From contig MNCI01011159.1 of the NCBI GenBank assembly GCA_015680685.1, positions 2,788 to 54,191 on the forward strand: a stretch of DNA of 51,404 bases, in the 5' to 3' direction. The DNA comes from Gnetum montanum. Taxonomy: Eukaryota > Streptophyta > Gnetopsida > Gnetales > Gnetaceae. Shown piece by piece: positions 22,380 to 33,044 of the stretch; positions within the stretch are counted from its first letter, which is position 1; the number at the start of each line of letters is the position of its first letter. The position numbers were made by a program, and so were the translations under genes. Below the pieces are notes generated by a model, which saw nothing but the letters and a program-made list of their open reading frames with translations, searched no databases and was not told where the DNA came from.

Positions 22380-23184
22380 AGTGGTTAAGAGATTAAGTTT
22401 TATTTCTCATGTTCATTTAAGTAATTTTAAAATAATTTCTCTTTGGTAAATTTCAAGATCTGGCACAATGCTTCCACTTATAATTTTGAGAGCTTTCTAC
22501 TTCCAAATATCCATAAGTATTCATAGTCTCAATTTTTTCATTATTTAGTTAAAAAGTGTAATCTCTCTTATTATTTTGATAAATTAGCACTTTTTTTTTG
22601 GTCAACATTCACCTTTATTTTTGTGCATTCATAAAATTTTTGTAGTTGATGCAACATTGCTTTCAACCTTATTTTTGAATTTGCTATTAGTGCTACATCA
22701 TTTGCAAAGATTAAAAGTTGAATTCTTGTTTGATCCACTTTAATAACATGATTCATAGGTACCTCTTTAATCCATTGTTCCAAACAAAGTTGGTAATAGA
22801 GAATGACGTTTCTTTACTCTTATATTATTATAAAATTGAAAATATTGTGTAGTTTCTTTATCTTTTAATTTAAAAATTATTTCTTTGTATAAATTTTGGA
22901 TGGCTTGAGTAAACCATAATCAACTTTAGGTTTCATAAGTCTACTCCATAATTGTTCTCTCACAATAGAGTCAAAATCTTTAGAACAATCCATAAAGTAA
23001 ATAAATATTTTACCTTATTTGACTTTTTCTTGTTCAATGTAATCTCTAAGAGTAGCTAGATGATCTACTATAGAACCTTTTTTCCTTGAACCTTGCTTAT
23101 GAAAGAACATGTAAATTATTTTCTTCTACCCAAGATCCCAATTTTTTCTTCAAAATAATATCTAATAAAGTTGCAAACAAGTTA
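22380..23184 (-). pseudogene. Non-L1 LINE RT, central part (minus strand)
   Basis: Read leftward: GSRKKGSIVDHLATLRDYIEQ (about 23000-23090, the 'STVDHL' block of CR1/I/Jockey-like RTs), FIYFMDCSKDFDSIVREQLW (22920-23000, the palm block with catalytic Asp), and RIQLLIFANDVALIANS (22660-22720). The last is the FADD box with the first Asp changed to Asn (FAND). NYKWKHCAR near 22430 matches the 'W..C' block after the palm. Decay is heavy. The 5' part of the same LINE is found at 42891-44420 beyond the Tat insertion. Confidence 0.75.
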
Positions 23185-23189
23185 CTAAT
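23185..23189. repeat. Target-site duplication of solo LTR E4, left copy (CTAAT)
   Basis: CTAAT directly before the LTR terminus at 23190. The same five bases follow the other end of the split LTR at 42886-42890. Confidence 0.7.
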
Positions 23190-23903
23190 TGATGAGTGGT
23201 GAGTATACCCTACGCCCAACCATACAAATTACAAGCATTCACATGTAATTAGGTTGAATTTCATAGATCTTAAGTTCCTATGTATGCTAGTTCTAGGAAG
23301 TGAAATCTAATCAGGATGATTGTTGTCTTCCCAACTACACTTTTGAAGCTTAGTTGTATGGTTAAGTGTAATTGGGGCACATGATTTTTATTATTTTATA
23401 TTTTATTTGCCTATGATTGATAACAAATTGAAACTCAATTTATTAACAAATTTAACTAATCTAATTTCTAATTAATAACTAACTATCCTAACATAAGTAT
23501 CAGGTCTCACTTTCCATACACTTCCTGAACACGTATAACGCTGCTGGGTTACCAAAAATTAAGCATTATTGGGATTGCCATGTGCTAAGCATATGCTCAA
23601 AGTGGTCGTACTTATGTGATTAATTAATCGTTACTTAATTTAGCTTAGTTTAGCCTAATTAATTATTTAATTACTTAAAGCATTAAAAGAAATTGCATAA
23701 AACATTAAATGCATAAATAAATAATTAATCTTTTTCCAAGTGCTGCAAGGTTTATCAAAAGGCTTGTCTTTATTATTGTTCACACTGCTATGCTTAGGTA
23801 CATTAGTGCTCAAATAAAGACCCATAAACTTTCTAACTCTTGTTGTAGGATTCAAACTCTCAAATGACAAAACCGCATGAGCTCCACTACAACTTATAGC
23901 AAC
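23190..23903 (-). repeat. Solo LTR E4, 3' part (minus strand)
   Basis: Starts TGATGAG on the plus strand (the end of the LTR on its own strand) and is related along its length to E3. It is interrupted at 23903 by the Tat element. The remaining U3 part, with its own TATA-like CTATAAATAC, resumes at 42722-42885. The two parts together are flanked by CTAAT. Confidence 0.8.
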
Positions 23904-24244
23904 TGAAAACATTGGCAGCTAGAACACCGAGGTTCATGGGTAGACAACCTAACCTTGAGTTTCGCATGAGGGCCTACTGGAGGTGGAGATGGGATGCCTT
24001 GAATGGTCTTGTCGATCAAATAGGAATTTATCAAATGTAACCAGGGTGTAGTGTGGTTAGCTATGATGTTGATGTAAAATGGTGCTAAGTGTTGAGTGGT
24101 GTTAATGATGTTACTAGGGTCAAGTGTAGTTAAGATTTTTGATGAAAACAGAGGTGTCAACATGTGGAGACTACCACACAAGCATAGTTTTAGGCATGGT
24201 TGTGTAGTGAAACAACAAGAAATGCAAATAAAATGCTAAATAAT

Positions 24245-24279
<35 letters not shown>

Positions 24280-25661
24280 TAGAACACCACCTCAAACAGG
24301 GTTGAGCATAGTTAACACCAAAAGGGATTAGAAGGTACATGGTGTACAACAGGCATAGTGGATAGCATAGTCACAGTCTTGGGGATGTATGGCTGTAAAG
24401 ATCGATGTTCCATTGATATGCTTGCATTTATTAGGTTGGTTGCTATGGTGTACCATGGGCTACGGTATTCTGGTGGACTACAGTGGGTTGCGATGGTTTG
24501 TAACTTTGACAATATGCCTTTGGTCTTCTCCTAAGCACTTTTGGATTTGCTCATGTAAAGAGGATAACTAACCTTGAAATTTGCCAATGCTTAAATTTTG
24601 CCAACCTAGGTTTTTGCCAACCTTGAAAATGTTGAGGGTGGAAGTATTTATAGGGTTAGGTTTAGTGTAAAATGTGGGATGGCTACCATGTGGTAGAGGG
24701 GATGGTTGAAACTATAATATCACCCAACTACACTCTTCAATGGGTTAGTGGTGTTGTGCCTTGTTGTGCTCTGCTAGACTCTATGAGATTGTGAGACTGT
24801 GACTATGCTACCAACTACATGTGCATGTCCCAAAAGGACCACAAGGCGCCTAAAAAAATGTAACTTGGAGACTATGCTCTAGGACTATGTTCTCCACTAT
24901 TTGGCATGGGGTTGAGCATAGTTATAGTTTTGGGGGCAAAAAGGAAATACAAAAAAGATGCATTTTACTCTAACTATGCTTGCTAAAGATGAGTTGGAGC
25001 TGAGTTGAGTGTTGGTGCTATGTTGTGGAGGTTGCTAGGGGTTGTTCTAGCTAACTACACTTAACTACGCTATGGACTAGGGGAGAGTGTAGTCTGGTAC
25101 TTAGAAAAAATTTACAAAAATTAACATTCATGTTGACTATGCTCTCCACTAGAGGCTAACTACACTCTAGGGTAGTGAAGAGCATAGTCCCAATGCTGAG
25201 GGAGTTTGAGAAAAATGAGTTTTTTGCAGACTACTCTACTCATAGGAGGTTGACTATGCTCCTAATTAGGGGTGAGCATAGTTCCGAGACTTGTCAGAAC
25301 TTGTGAAAACCTACCCTTTTGCTAGCTATGCTCTTCATTGAAGGCTGACTACACTTTGGAGTAGTGAAGAGCGTAGTCCCAACACTTAGAAAAATTTGCT
25401 ACAATTGGCTTTGTCCTGACACTTAGAAAAATTTGCAAAACTAGCCTTCATGTTAACTACACTTTCCACGAGACACTGACTATGCTCTGGGGTAGTGGAG
25501 AGTTTAGTTCTAGCACTTAGAGAAATTTGCAAAACTGGCATTTGTGTTGACTACACTCTCCATAAGAGGTTGACTATGCTCCTTGTTGGGGTTGAGTGTA
25601 GTCTTAACACTTAGCCCAATTTGTAGTCGAGAGGTTGTAGTTCGAATTTGGTGGTGTTTCA
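23904..25661 (-). repeat. 3' LTR of the Tat-clade element (1758 bp)
   Basis: Matches 40891-42721 along its length. Termini on the plus strand are TGAAAAC and GTTTCA. It contains an (AG)n run at 24247-24275, a minus-strand TATA box at 24645-24652, and an array of about seven 94-bp hairpin-forming units at about 24870-25620. The PPT-like purine stretch (minus strand AAAGAGGGACTGA) adjoins its 5' end at 25662-25675. Confidence 0.92.
24645..24652 (-). promoter_or_regulatory. LTR TATA box (Tat element, 3' LTR)
   Basis: The reverse complement TATAAATA, in CCTATAAATACTTCC, is conserved in the 5' LTR at 41634-41641. Its orientation agrees with minus-strand pol. Confidence 0.65.
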
Positions 25662-27235
25662 TCAGTCCCTCTTTGTTGACCTATGGAGGAGTGATCTAAG
25701 AGGCATCAACAAAGTATAGCAAAACACCATAGTAGGCTTGGCACCAACATCATTGTTTAGGACCTAATCAGGTGTTGCTGCACCATGCTCAAGAGTGCTG
25801 TAGATAGTGGTATGCTAGATGGTAGGTGAGAGGCAAGAGTAAAGGTTATAAGTGATGTGTTGGGGATAAAAGGAGAGATGAGGTGCAAACAAGATATTAT
25901 GATGCCACAGTTGATGGTGAGAAGGGCACTAGAGTGGCTTTCCCTTAAAAATGTTAGCCTCTTGTTAGAGTGCTTGTGAGAGAGTCAATGTGAATTCAGG
26001 GTTGGAACAATTGTGAAATTGCAGCACTGCTGGGCTACTTGGGGACTTTCTTTGTTCCTTTTTCTTTTCTTTTATTTCTTTTCCCTTTTTTATTTTTACT
26101 CTTTGTTGTGGGGCAAACCTGCTTTGGGCTTTGCACATTGCTAAATGCTTGTTGTGGGGTGCTTCCATCAAGTGGGTTGCATGTCACTAGATGGGCTTTG
26201 CATTGGTGTTTATGAAACTACATCACATCTGTACGATAGGTGTTTCTTCCCTGAGATGATTTGTGTTACATCTACCTGGGCTTTGACTAGCCAAAAAATG
26301 CTTCCCATGGGATGACTTATGTTATGTCTACCTTGGGTTTTGTAGTTGACATGAAGAGGGTGCCATGTGGTCATAGCATGTGAACGTTAAAGGGCTTGCA
26401 ATCTTTACTATGTGGGGCATGAGAGGGTATTGAGATGTAGGGCTAGATGTGTGTAGGCTATAATGGGATGAGGGGCATGTGCACTCTTGAGAGGCTTAGC
26501 TAGTCGAAGCATGCATATTGGAGTAATGTGGTGACTTGTTGCTACGATGAGATGCACCTTTGCATGACCGCATGGGGCTTTGTCCTACAGAAAAAAATTA
26601 GAGAAGATAAGAAAACCACACAAGACAAAAGAAATGCCAAAAAATTATATGGGATGAAGATGCTACAAGTGCTTCAAAGGCTACACCTATTGTAGGTGCT
26701 CAAAAAGCCAGTAAAAGTGCGAGGGGCAAAGATGCTGTAAGTGCTCCACATGCTATCCCCATTGTAGGTGCTTTATTTTGGGATTGTAGCATGCTTGCCT
26801 ACATGATGTAAAAGGGGGCAAGGATGATGCTCACTTGCTCTCTTTCAAGAGAATGAAAGAAATTATTAGTGTTTGACCATGAACCTAATTTAAGGTCTTG
26901 GTAGACCATGGCTTTACTAGTTTAAGCTCATAGTAGAGTGTGAACCCAGTTTAAGATCCTGGTAGACCATGCTATGCTAGTTTATAGTCCTAGTAGATTG
27001 CTGTGTGGTAGTTTTAACATCATATCAAATGTGTTGTGCCACTTTAAAGTTATTGTAAACTACTAGTTTATAGTCATAGTGGATGTGTTGTGATAGTTTA
27101 ACGTTGTGAGCCAAGGATGAGCTATGCTAGTTTAGCATCATAGAGGACAAGTGTAATGTCAGTTTAGCATTGTAGTAGATGAGTGTTGTGCCAATTTAGC
27201 ATTGTGGTGGATGAATGTTTAACTTGCTTTGTTGA
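25662..27235 (-). other. 3' untranslated region of the Tat element with tandem repeats
   Basis: Lies between the integrase C-terminus and the 3' LTR. There is no coding signal. A pair of about 42-bp repeats around 'ttgtaggtgct' occurs at 26658 and 26731. An array of degenerate units of about 40 bp ('gctagtttagcatcatagtagatgagtg') fills 26870-27230. Similar units occur at 30860-30910 and 35870-36110, on either side of the antisense gene. Confidence 0.6.
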
Positions 27236-28330
27236 CGTGCAATGCTACATGTTAGATCTAATATGGCTTCAAATATGAATGGTTCACTGGATTGGCAAAC
27301 TCATTTCTATTTTGATCAACAAGCTTGAATGCTCCATTGTTGTAGACCTTAGTGACCAGGAAAGGTCCTTCCTAGTGAGTTGAGAATTTATCTACAAGTT
27401 CACAAATGGCCTTGAGGACTAGGTCCCCTTTCCTGATCAGAGGTTGAAGCTGGTTGTGATGATGCTTTTGCCGTTGCTTTTCTTGGTACCATTCGATGCG
27501 ATCAAGCATGTGCATGTACTCTTATTCTATTGAATTAAGGTCTATGGTTCTCAACTCATTATTGTAACCTTCATTAATGAAGTCCAAGAGGATTACCCAG
27601 GGCAATGAAACTTGGAATTTGAGCAGAAAAATTGCTTTAGATCCATAAACGAGGTTGTAAGACATCATACTTGTTACTATTCAATGTGTTGTGTGATAGG
27701 TCCAAAGTGCATAGACTAGTTGCTCATGCCATCATCATTTGCTATTACTTAGCATTTTCTTGAGAAGGTTGATGATGACCTTGTTAGTGGCTTCTGCTTG
27801 GCCATATGCCTAAGGGTAGTATGGTGATGAAAAGGAATATTTGATACCAATGTGCTCACAAAAGGCTTTAGTTTTGGCACTACTAAATTGTGGCCTGTTG
27901 TCCTTTACTATGGTCATGGGTAAGCTAAAACGGGTCACTATGTTATCTAACATGAATTTGCAAACCTGCTATGATGTCATCTTTCTAAGGGAAATAACCT
28001 CAACCCATTTGGTGAAATACTCAGTTGCGATTATTATGAAGCTATGTTCTATGGAGGACTTAGGCAGTATGGTTCTAATGATGTCCAAGCCCCAATGTTG
28101 GAATGGCCATGTGATTTGCATTGTATGCAATTTAGTTGGTGGCACATGCATTAAGTTGCCATGTTGATGATAAATATCGCATGTTTTGACCTTTGAGACA
28201 TAGTTGATTTCCATGTAAGGCCAATAATAGCCAAGCCATTTGATTTTTTTTTGCCATTACCATAGGTGCTATGCGGCCTCTGCATAGTCCCTCATGGACT
28301 TTCTTAACAATCATTTATGCTTCGCTATTA
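27236..28330 (-). pseudogene. Integrase of the Tat element
   Basis: DDE integrase that would insert the element's cDNA. From 28330 leftward: a zinc-binding-like KVHEGLCRG and CDIYHQHGN (degenerate HHCC), then WPFQHWGLDIIRTI with the first Asp (about 28090). IIATEYFTKWVEV follows, then the second Asp in IVKDNRPQF (about 27890), YSFSSPYYP, and the Glu in QAEATNKVI (about 27800). The C-terminal domain reads GDLVLKAICELVDKFS, EGPFLVTKVYNNGAFKLVD and PVNHSYLKPY, ending near 27240. All three catalytic residues appear present, but several stops and small frameshifts break the ORF. Confidence 0.88.
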
Positions 28331-28599
28331 CTTATGTAGGTTAGTAGTATGCCATTGTAGGATCTACGACATAATGTGTTATCATGTACGATGATGTATC
28401 CACGAACATTTGTGTACTACATCTTTTTGGGTAGTAGTTAAATATTGCGAAGGCTCACCTTATAGAAGGTATGCCTTGATATCATTATACCACTCTCCTG
28501 CATGGGTGGTGCTTACTATGGATATGGATATAATGTCAATGATTTATGTGATAGGCATAGTGTAATTTTCCACTGAGGTGGGCAATGCATTGAACATGT

Positions 28600-29015
28600 T
28601 AGGCATGATGCTAAGGGCTAATGTTACTAGTGCATCGACAATGGCATTTTCGTTTTAGGGAATGTGTTGGACATCAGTAGTTACAAAGTGTTGAAGCAGT
28701 TGCTTTGCTAGGTCATAGTAAGGTTGTAAATGTTATTCCTTGTAGGCGTAAACCACTATTACCTGATTGACCACTAATTATGTGTCACCTTAGATCACTA
28801 TGTGTTGGACCCTTAGGTCACGTGTTGCATGAATACCTTGGAGGAGACCTTCATACTTCGCCACATTTTTAGTGCAAGGAAATGCAAAATGGTATGCGAG
28901 GGGTCAGATCTCCCTAAAGGGGAATGTGATTATAGTAGTGACACTACCCCTTGAGAGGTTGAAGCTCTATCAAAATGCAAAAGTGCCTCATAGTTGTTAG
29001 GAAGTTGGCTAATGC
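28600..29015 (-). pseudogene. Archaeal-type RNase H (second RNase H) of the Tat element
   Basis: A second RNase H between the standard RNase H and integrase is a hallmark of the Tat clade. Visible blocks from right to left are ALLHFDRASTSQG (first Asp), CTKNVAKYEGLL (Glu), IVIQGDT followed by a stop and LVVNQV (Asp), and ENAIVDALVTLA (last Asp). All four DEDD positions can be traced despite stops. The region just upstream (LTKGQAIATQL, about 29100) is the usual linker between the two RNase H domains. Confidence 0.82.
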
Positions 29016-29049
29016 TACTAACTTGCTTGCCCAGAAATTTAGGGTCTAT

Positions 29050-29545
29050 GGTTGCTTGATCATCTATAAGTGAAGTTGTGAGTTGTGTGGCTATAGCTTG
29101 ACCTTTTGTCAAGGCTTACACAATGTAATGTAGGTCAAACTCTACTGTTATTTCTTTCCATTCTGTAATGTAACTACTTTCATAGATATTTTTTGTTATG
29201 GCTCATAGTACATTATTTTTGCAAATGATATTAACCTAATAGTGGAAGAGGTAATGCCTTCACTTATTCAATGAGAAGACTAGGGTGAGGCAGTGCTTTT
29301 TCACATCATTGTATTTCACCTCATAGGCTACTAATGTGTGGGTCAGGTAGTAAACTAGGACCTCTATGCCATCATCTTGCTTTTGGCAAAGCAAAGAAGT
29401 AATGGATGTGTCAGAAGTGGCAAGGTAGATGTAAAAAGGTTTATCTCCTTATGGAGTGTGAATCGTAGGAAATTATGCCATCTCTTGCTTAAGGTTATCA
29501 AATGCTTGTTGGCACTGAGTGGTTCACTCGAAGTGGGCTCCCTTC
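29050..29545 (-). pseudogene. RNase H (Ty3/gypsy type) of the Tat element
   Basis: Follows RT on the minus strand: PFYIYLATSDTSITSLL, then VLVYYLTHTLVAYEVKY and HCLTLVFSLNK. These match the N-terminal half of plant Ty3/gypsy RNase H, where YLA.SD and the YYxSKxL.GAE.RY block are diagnostic. Stops occur within it. Confidence 0.75.
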
Positions 29546-29559
29546 TTGAGTAGATTTTG

Positions 29560-30410
29560 CATTAGCTGTAGCTTGTGGGTTATAAATTGTAACCTACCTT
29601 GTAAGCCTCATAGCTCCTTAAAGTTGGCTAGTGATGTTAAGTTGGTTATGGCCCTACCCTTGTCGAGGTCTACACATATACCTACTTCAAATACTACAAA
29701 GTTGAGAATTTGGCGCGTTCTAACACTAAAAACATACTTTTTGGGGTTTAACCTAAATTCATGTTTTAAGCAACATTTGAGCACTAGGTCTAGATCATTT
29801 GTGTGGTTGTGGGCCACTTTAGACTTAATGGCAATGTCATCAACGTAGTCGTTGAGCAAACTTAGCATGTAATAGCTAAAGATATATGTCATTGTGTGTT
29901 GATACATTACTCCTACATTCTTGAGTCCAAAAGGCATCATGGTATAGAAAATGTACCCCATGGGGCCATGAAGGTTGTGTTGAGTTATTGCTTAGGGTTG
30001 ATCCTAATTTGATTGTATTTTGGGAACCCATCCATGAAGGATAACACGGTGTGCCTAGCCATGATATCGATCAATTGATTGATACTAGGAATGGGAAGCC
30101 ATCTTTGATGGTCGCCTTGTTTAGGTCCTGGAAGTCTATGCAAATGCATATACTTTCATTTTTCTTAGGCATAACTATGATGTTAGAGACCTAGTCTGCA
30201 TAGTCAACAGCTTGGAGGGAACTAGCTATGTAAATCTTGGTGATCTCATCAAGGATTACCAATGCTACCTCATCCCTAACCTTGTATGCTTTCTGCTTCA
30301 CTAGTTTAATGCAGGGATCAAGGATGATATTATGCTAGACTAGCCAGGGGTCTAGGTTTGACATGTCCTAGTATGACCATGCAAAGGCTTTGATGTTATC
30401 GTTAAGCACT
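29560..30410 (-). pseudogene. Reverse transcriptase of the Tat element
   Basis: Reads leftward: AFAWSY then a stop and DMSNLDP (start of the RT module, about 30380), DEVALVILDEITKIYIA, VMPKKNESICICIDF then DLNKATIKDGFPF (about 30110-30190), PHG, YTMMPFGLKNVGVMYQ (about 29910-29950), the catalytic LLNDYVDDIAIKS (YVDD, about 29830-29860), and FRLNPKKYVFSV. The final 117 codons are open (29961-29608). Motif order and YVDD are intact but upstream stops and frame changes prevent a full protein. Confidence 0.88.
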
Positions 30411-33040
30411 GTAGCGATGTTATGAGCATGCTAGGGCTCTAGTGAGGAGCTTAGTTTTAGCATTTTCATTTAGCTGTTAGGCATAGCCATAAAGATCTCA
30501 ACAAGGGAATCCTCTATGACATTTCCTACCTCTAGATCAAGAGCCTTAACTAGATGGTTAGGCCAATTTAGTGGTGCTTCTATGGATGCTATCTACTCAT
30601 TGTAGGTGGTAGGCTCAACATCTAGGCAATGAAGGTCAATGATCACTTAATATCACCATGAGGCCCTATGAGAACCAAAGGTTAGAAGATCTACTCATGC
30701 ATAGCCATGTAATGTTCCTACAAAAAAAAAAACTAGAAAAACATCAAGTGACACTTGTTTTAACAAGGTTAATATGCACAAAATGGGAAAAGTAGTCTAA
30801 TGAAATTTTCCTAAGTATGCATGTAAGGTGCTATGGAAGGTAAACATGTTTGTGTTGATTTTAGGCCTTGGCAAGCTATATGCATGCTAGTTTTAGGTCT
30901 TAGTGGATCATGGACATGTCAAACATTCCATTTTGGGGAGGGTTGGCCATGCTTGGGAGTGGAATGGACTTAGGCATTTGCAGGGTAATGAAAAAAATCA
31001 TGATTTCAGGCTAAGTGCAGTTGACTACACTCCCACCCAACTACGCTCACCACTGGGTGTTCAGTGTGGAGCATATTTCTTAGTTAGTGGTCATTAAATG
31101 ACCTTGGGTGGGTATACAAGCATGGTTTTACTAATGTAAGTTATCATTTTCTTGCTTTTTCACTGCGACATTAGAAGAGTAGTCTTGCTATTGCTTTTGT
31201 CATCACTGTTACTAGAGAGTGTAGTTAGGGGAAAGATGATGTGCTAGAGTGGATGCTTGCACTTCAGATTGGTAAACGTCATTGATGAGAAGAGAGCACT
31301 GAGCCATCTACCATAGGCACACATGGAAGAGAGGAGGTCGTTAGTGTCAGCCATGTACATCAACTACGCTCTCTCCTTTTTGATCATTTTTCATTTGTTT
31401 TGTTTTGTTTTTTTAGAGGGTTTAGGAGCATTGTGTTATGCACTACCATGCTCGCCTTGCCATGGTAGTGGCTACTACAGTTTCATGCTATCTACACCAT
31501 GGTTTTTTTGGCTACATGTGGAAGTAGGGAGGATGGTGTGTTGTGTTTCACGGTGTAGCTGTAGGGACCATGGCTACCACTGCATAATGTAGTGTGGCCA
31601 TAGGAGGCCATGGCTACCACCATGCACCATCTTTTGGACCTATGTGGGGTTAGAGACATGGCAAGTTTAGGGCTCTGCATAGGGTTGGGGTTGTGCGTGG
31701 GTTAGGGTTACACATGAAGGGGTTTTTGTGCGGTCAGGGTTTTGGAGGTTGTAGGGTTTAGGGCCCTATGCCGTTGCACTTTGTGGAATAGTTGTAGGGG
31801 AAGAGTTCATTGTGGGGGTTTTGGGGTGCATGGGCTATGGGGGTTTAGGTCCTTGCACATAGCAGAAAGGCTATCATAGGGGCCATGGCCACAGTTGTGA
31901 CTAGGCAGAGCATGCATGTTCATCTTACTACCCTTTTTTTTCATTGTTTTCTTACACTTAGGGCTAGCTCAAGACATGGCTGTAGGGACTACCACTGCTA
32001 TTGCAATTTGTAGCTTGGCCATAGGGGCTATGGCCACTGTTTCACTTTATGAAATAGCCACAGGGGATGCTTGATTTTTGGAAATGGCTACAGGGGTGAG
32101 GCAGGGGTCTGTCCTTGCATTTCTTTTATTTTTCTTCTTTTCTTGTATCTTTTAGCACAGGGAAAGGGCCCTGCAGTGTGGTTACAAGGGGTGTGGGAGC
32201 CACCACATCTTGTGACATGGCCGTAGGGGTTGCGGGAGTGATCAACATCAAGGCTCACGTTGTTAGCATGTTTTTTCAAGGTGGCAGTGGAGGTGTAACC
32301 TGCCACAACTAGAGGTAAGGTGAGGCTTAGCTAGGTACAACATTGTGAGGAGACTACACTCTCCACAGCCATGGGATGATGCTCTCCACATGTGGAGGGT
32401 AGAGTTAATCAAAATTTTGCAGTTTTTAGGACTATGCTCTCCATTGAGGTTGTTTGAAGTTAGAAAAATTTTGCATTTTTTAGGATTATGCCCTCCACTA
32501 ATGTAGTTTGAAGTTAGAAAAATTGTGCCAAAATTTTTTTGACTATGCACGATGCTAAACTTGCAAAAAGTAGTGCTAAACCTTATGAAAAAAAATGTGC
32601 TATATCCTACTGAATGCCAGTCATTTCAAATAAGTTAAGCGATGTCTACACCTACGGGGCTCCAAAGTGTAGTACTAAAATTAAGAATTTTTGCTAGTCC
32701 ATGTTGTATTTTAGTAGTTTTGTTGAATTATCTTGGTAATTTAATGCCAAAACTTACATCTATGTATGTATACTAACACTTTTCCTATTGCTTGGTGGTT
32801 GCAAGGTGTTGCTGAAACTTGTTTTGATAGTAGTTGAGCTCGTGGGCATCCTATGTTGCATGATTGAGCCTATCCCTAACACACCTACACCAGATATGCA
32901 AGTGGGCCATTAGGTAGTGTGGTTTTGGCCAAGGGCTCATGAGTTCTTGGAATACTTTTTGCAATAGTTTAATGTGATCATGTGGTCACACCTGGCAGTG
33001 GAGGCTACTAGTGCCATCATTGAGATTTTGCTACCTAGGG
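30411..33040. other. Extra DNA between Tat RT and the antisense gene
   Basis: No Tat protein is readable here. The segment holds short copies of the LTR hairpin motif (31020-31060 and 32345-32550, 'gactatgctctccac...gttagaaaaatttt') and a minisatellite-like family around GGCCATAGGGGCCATGGCCAC at 31550-32260. Several G-rich stretches lie at 31680-31860. It may be 5' flanking sequence of the antisense gene. Confidence 0.5.
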
Positions 33041-33044
33041 CTAA

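Noticed and set aside
24247-24275. (AG)n run as an independent feature of interest
   Set aside because: It is part of the Tat LTR; the length difference from 41234-41281 is ordinary microsatellite change.
27841-28167. 108-codon plus-strand open frame
   Set aside because: Antisense shadow of the Tat integrase core (WPFQHWGLDIIRTI, YFTKWVEV) on the minus strand.
29519-29848. 109-codon plus-strand open frame
   Set aside because: Antisense shadow of RT, including the YVDD region.
30411-32560. A second complete Tat LTR inside the element
   Set aside because: Only short hairpin-unit fragments match the LTR; the LTR head (TGAAAACATT...) and tail are absent.
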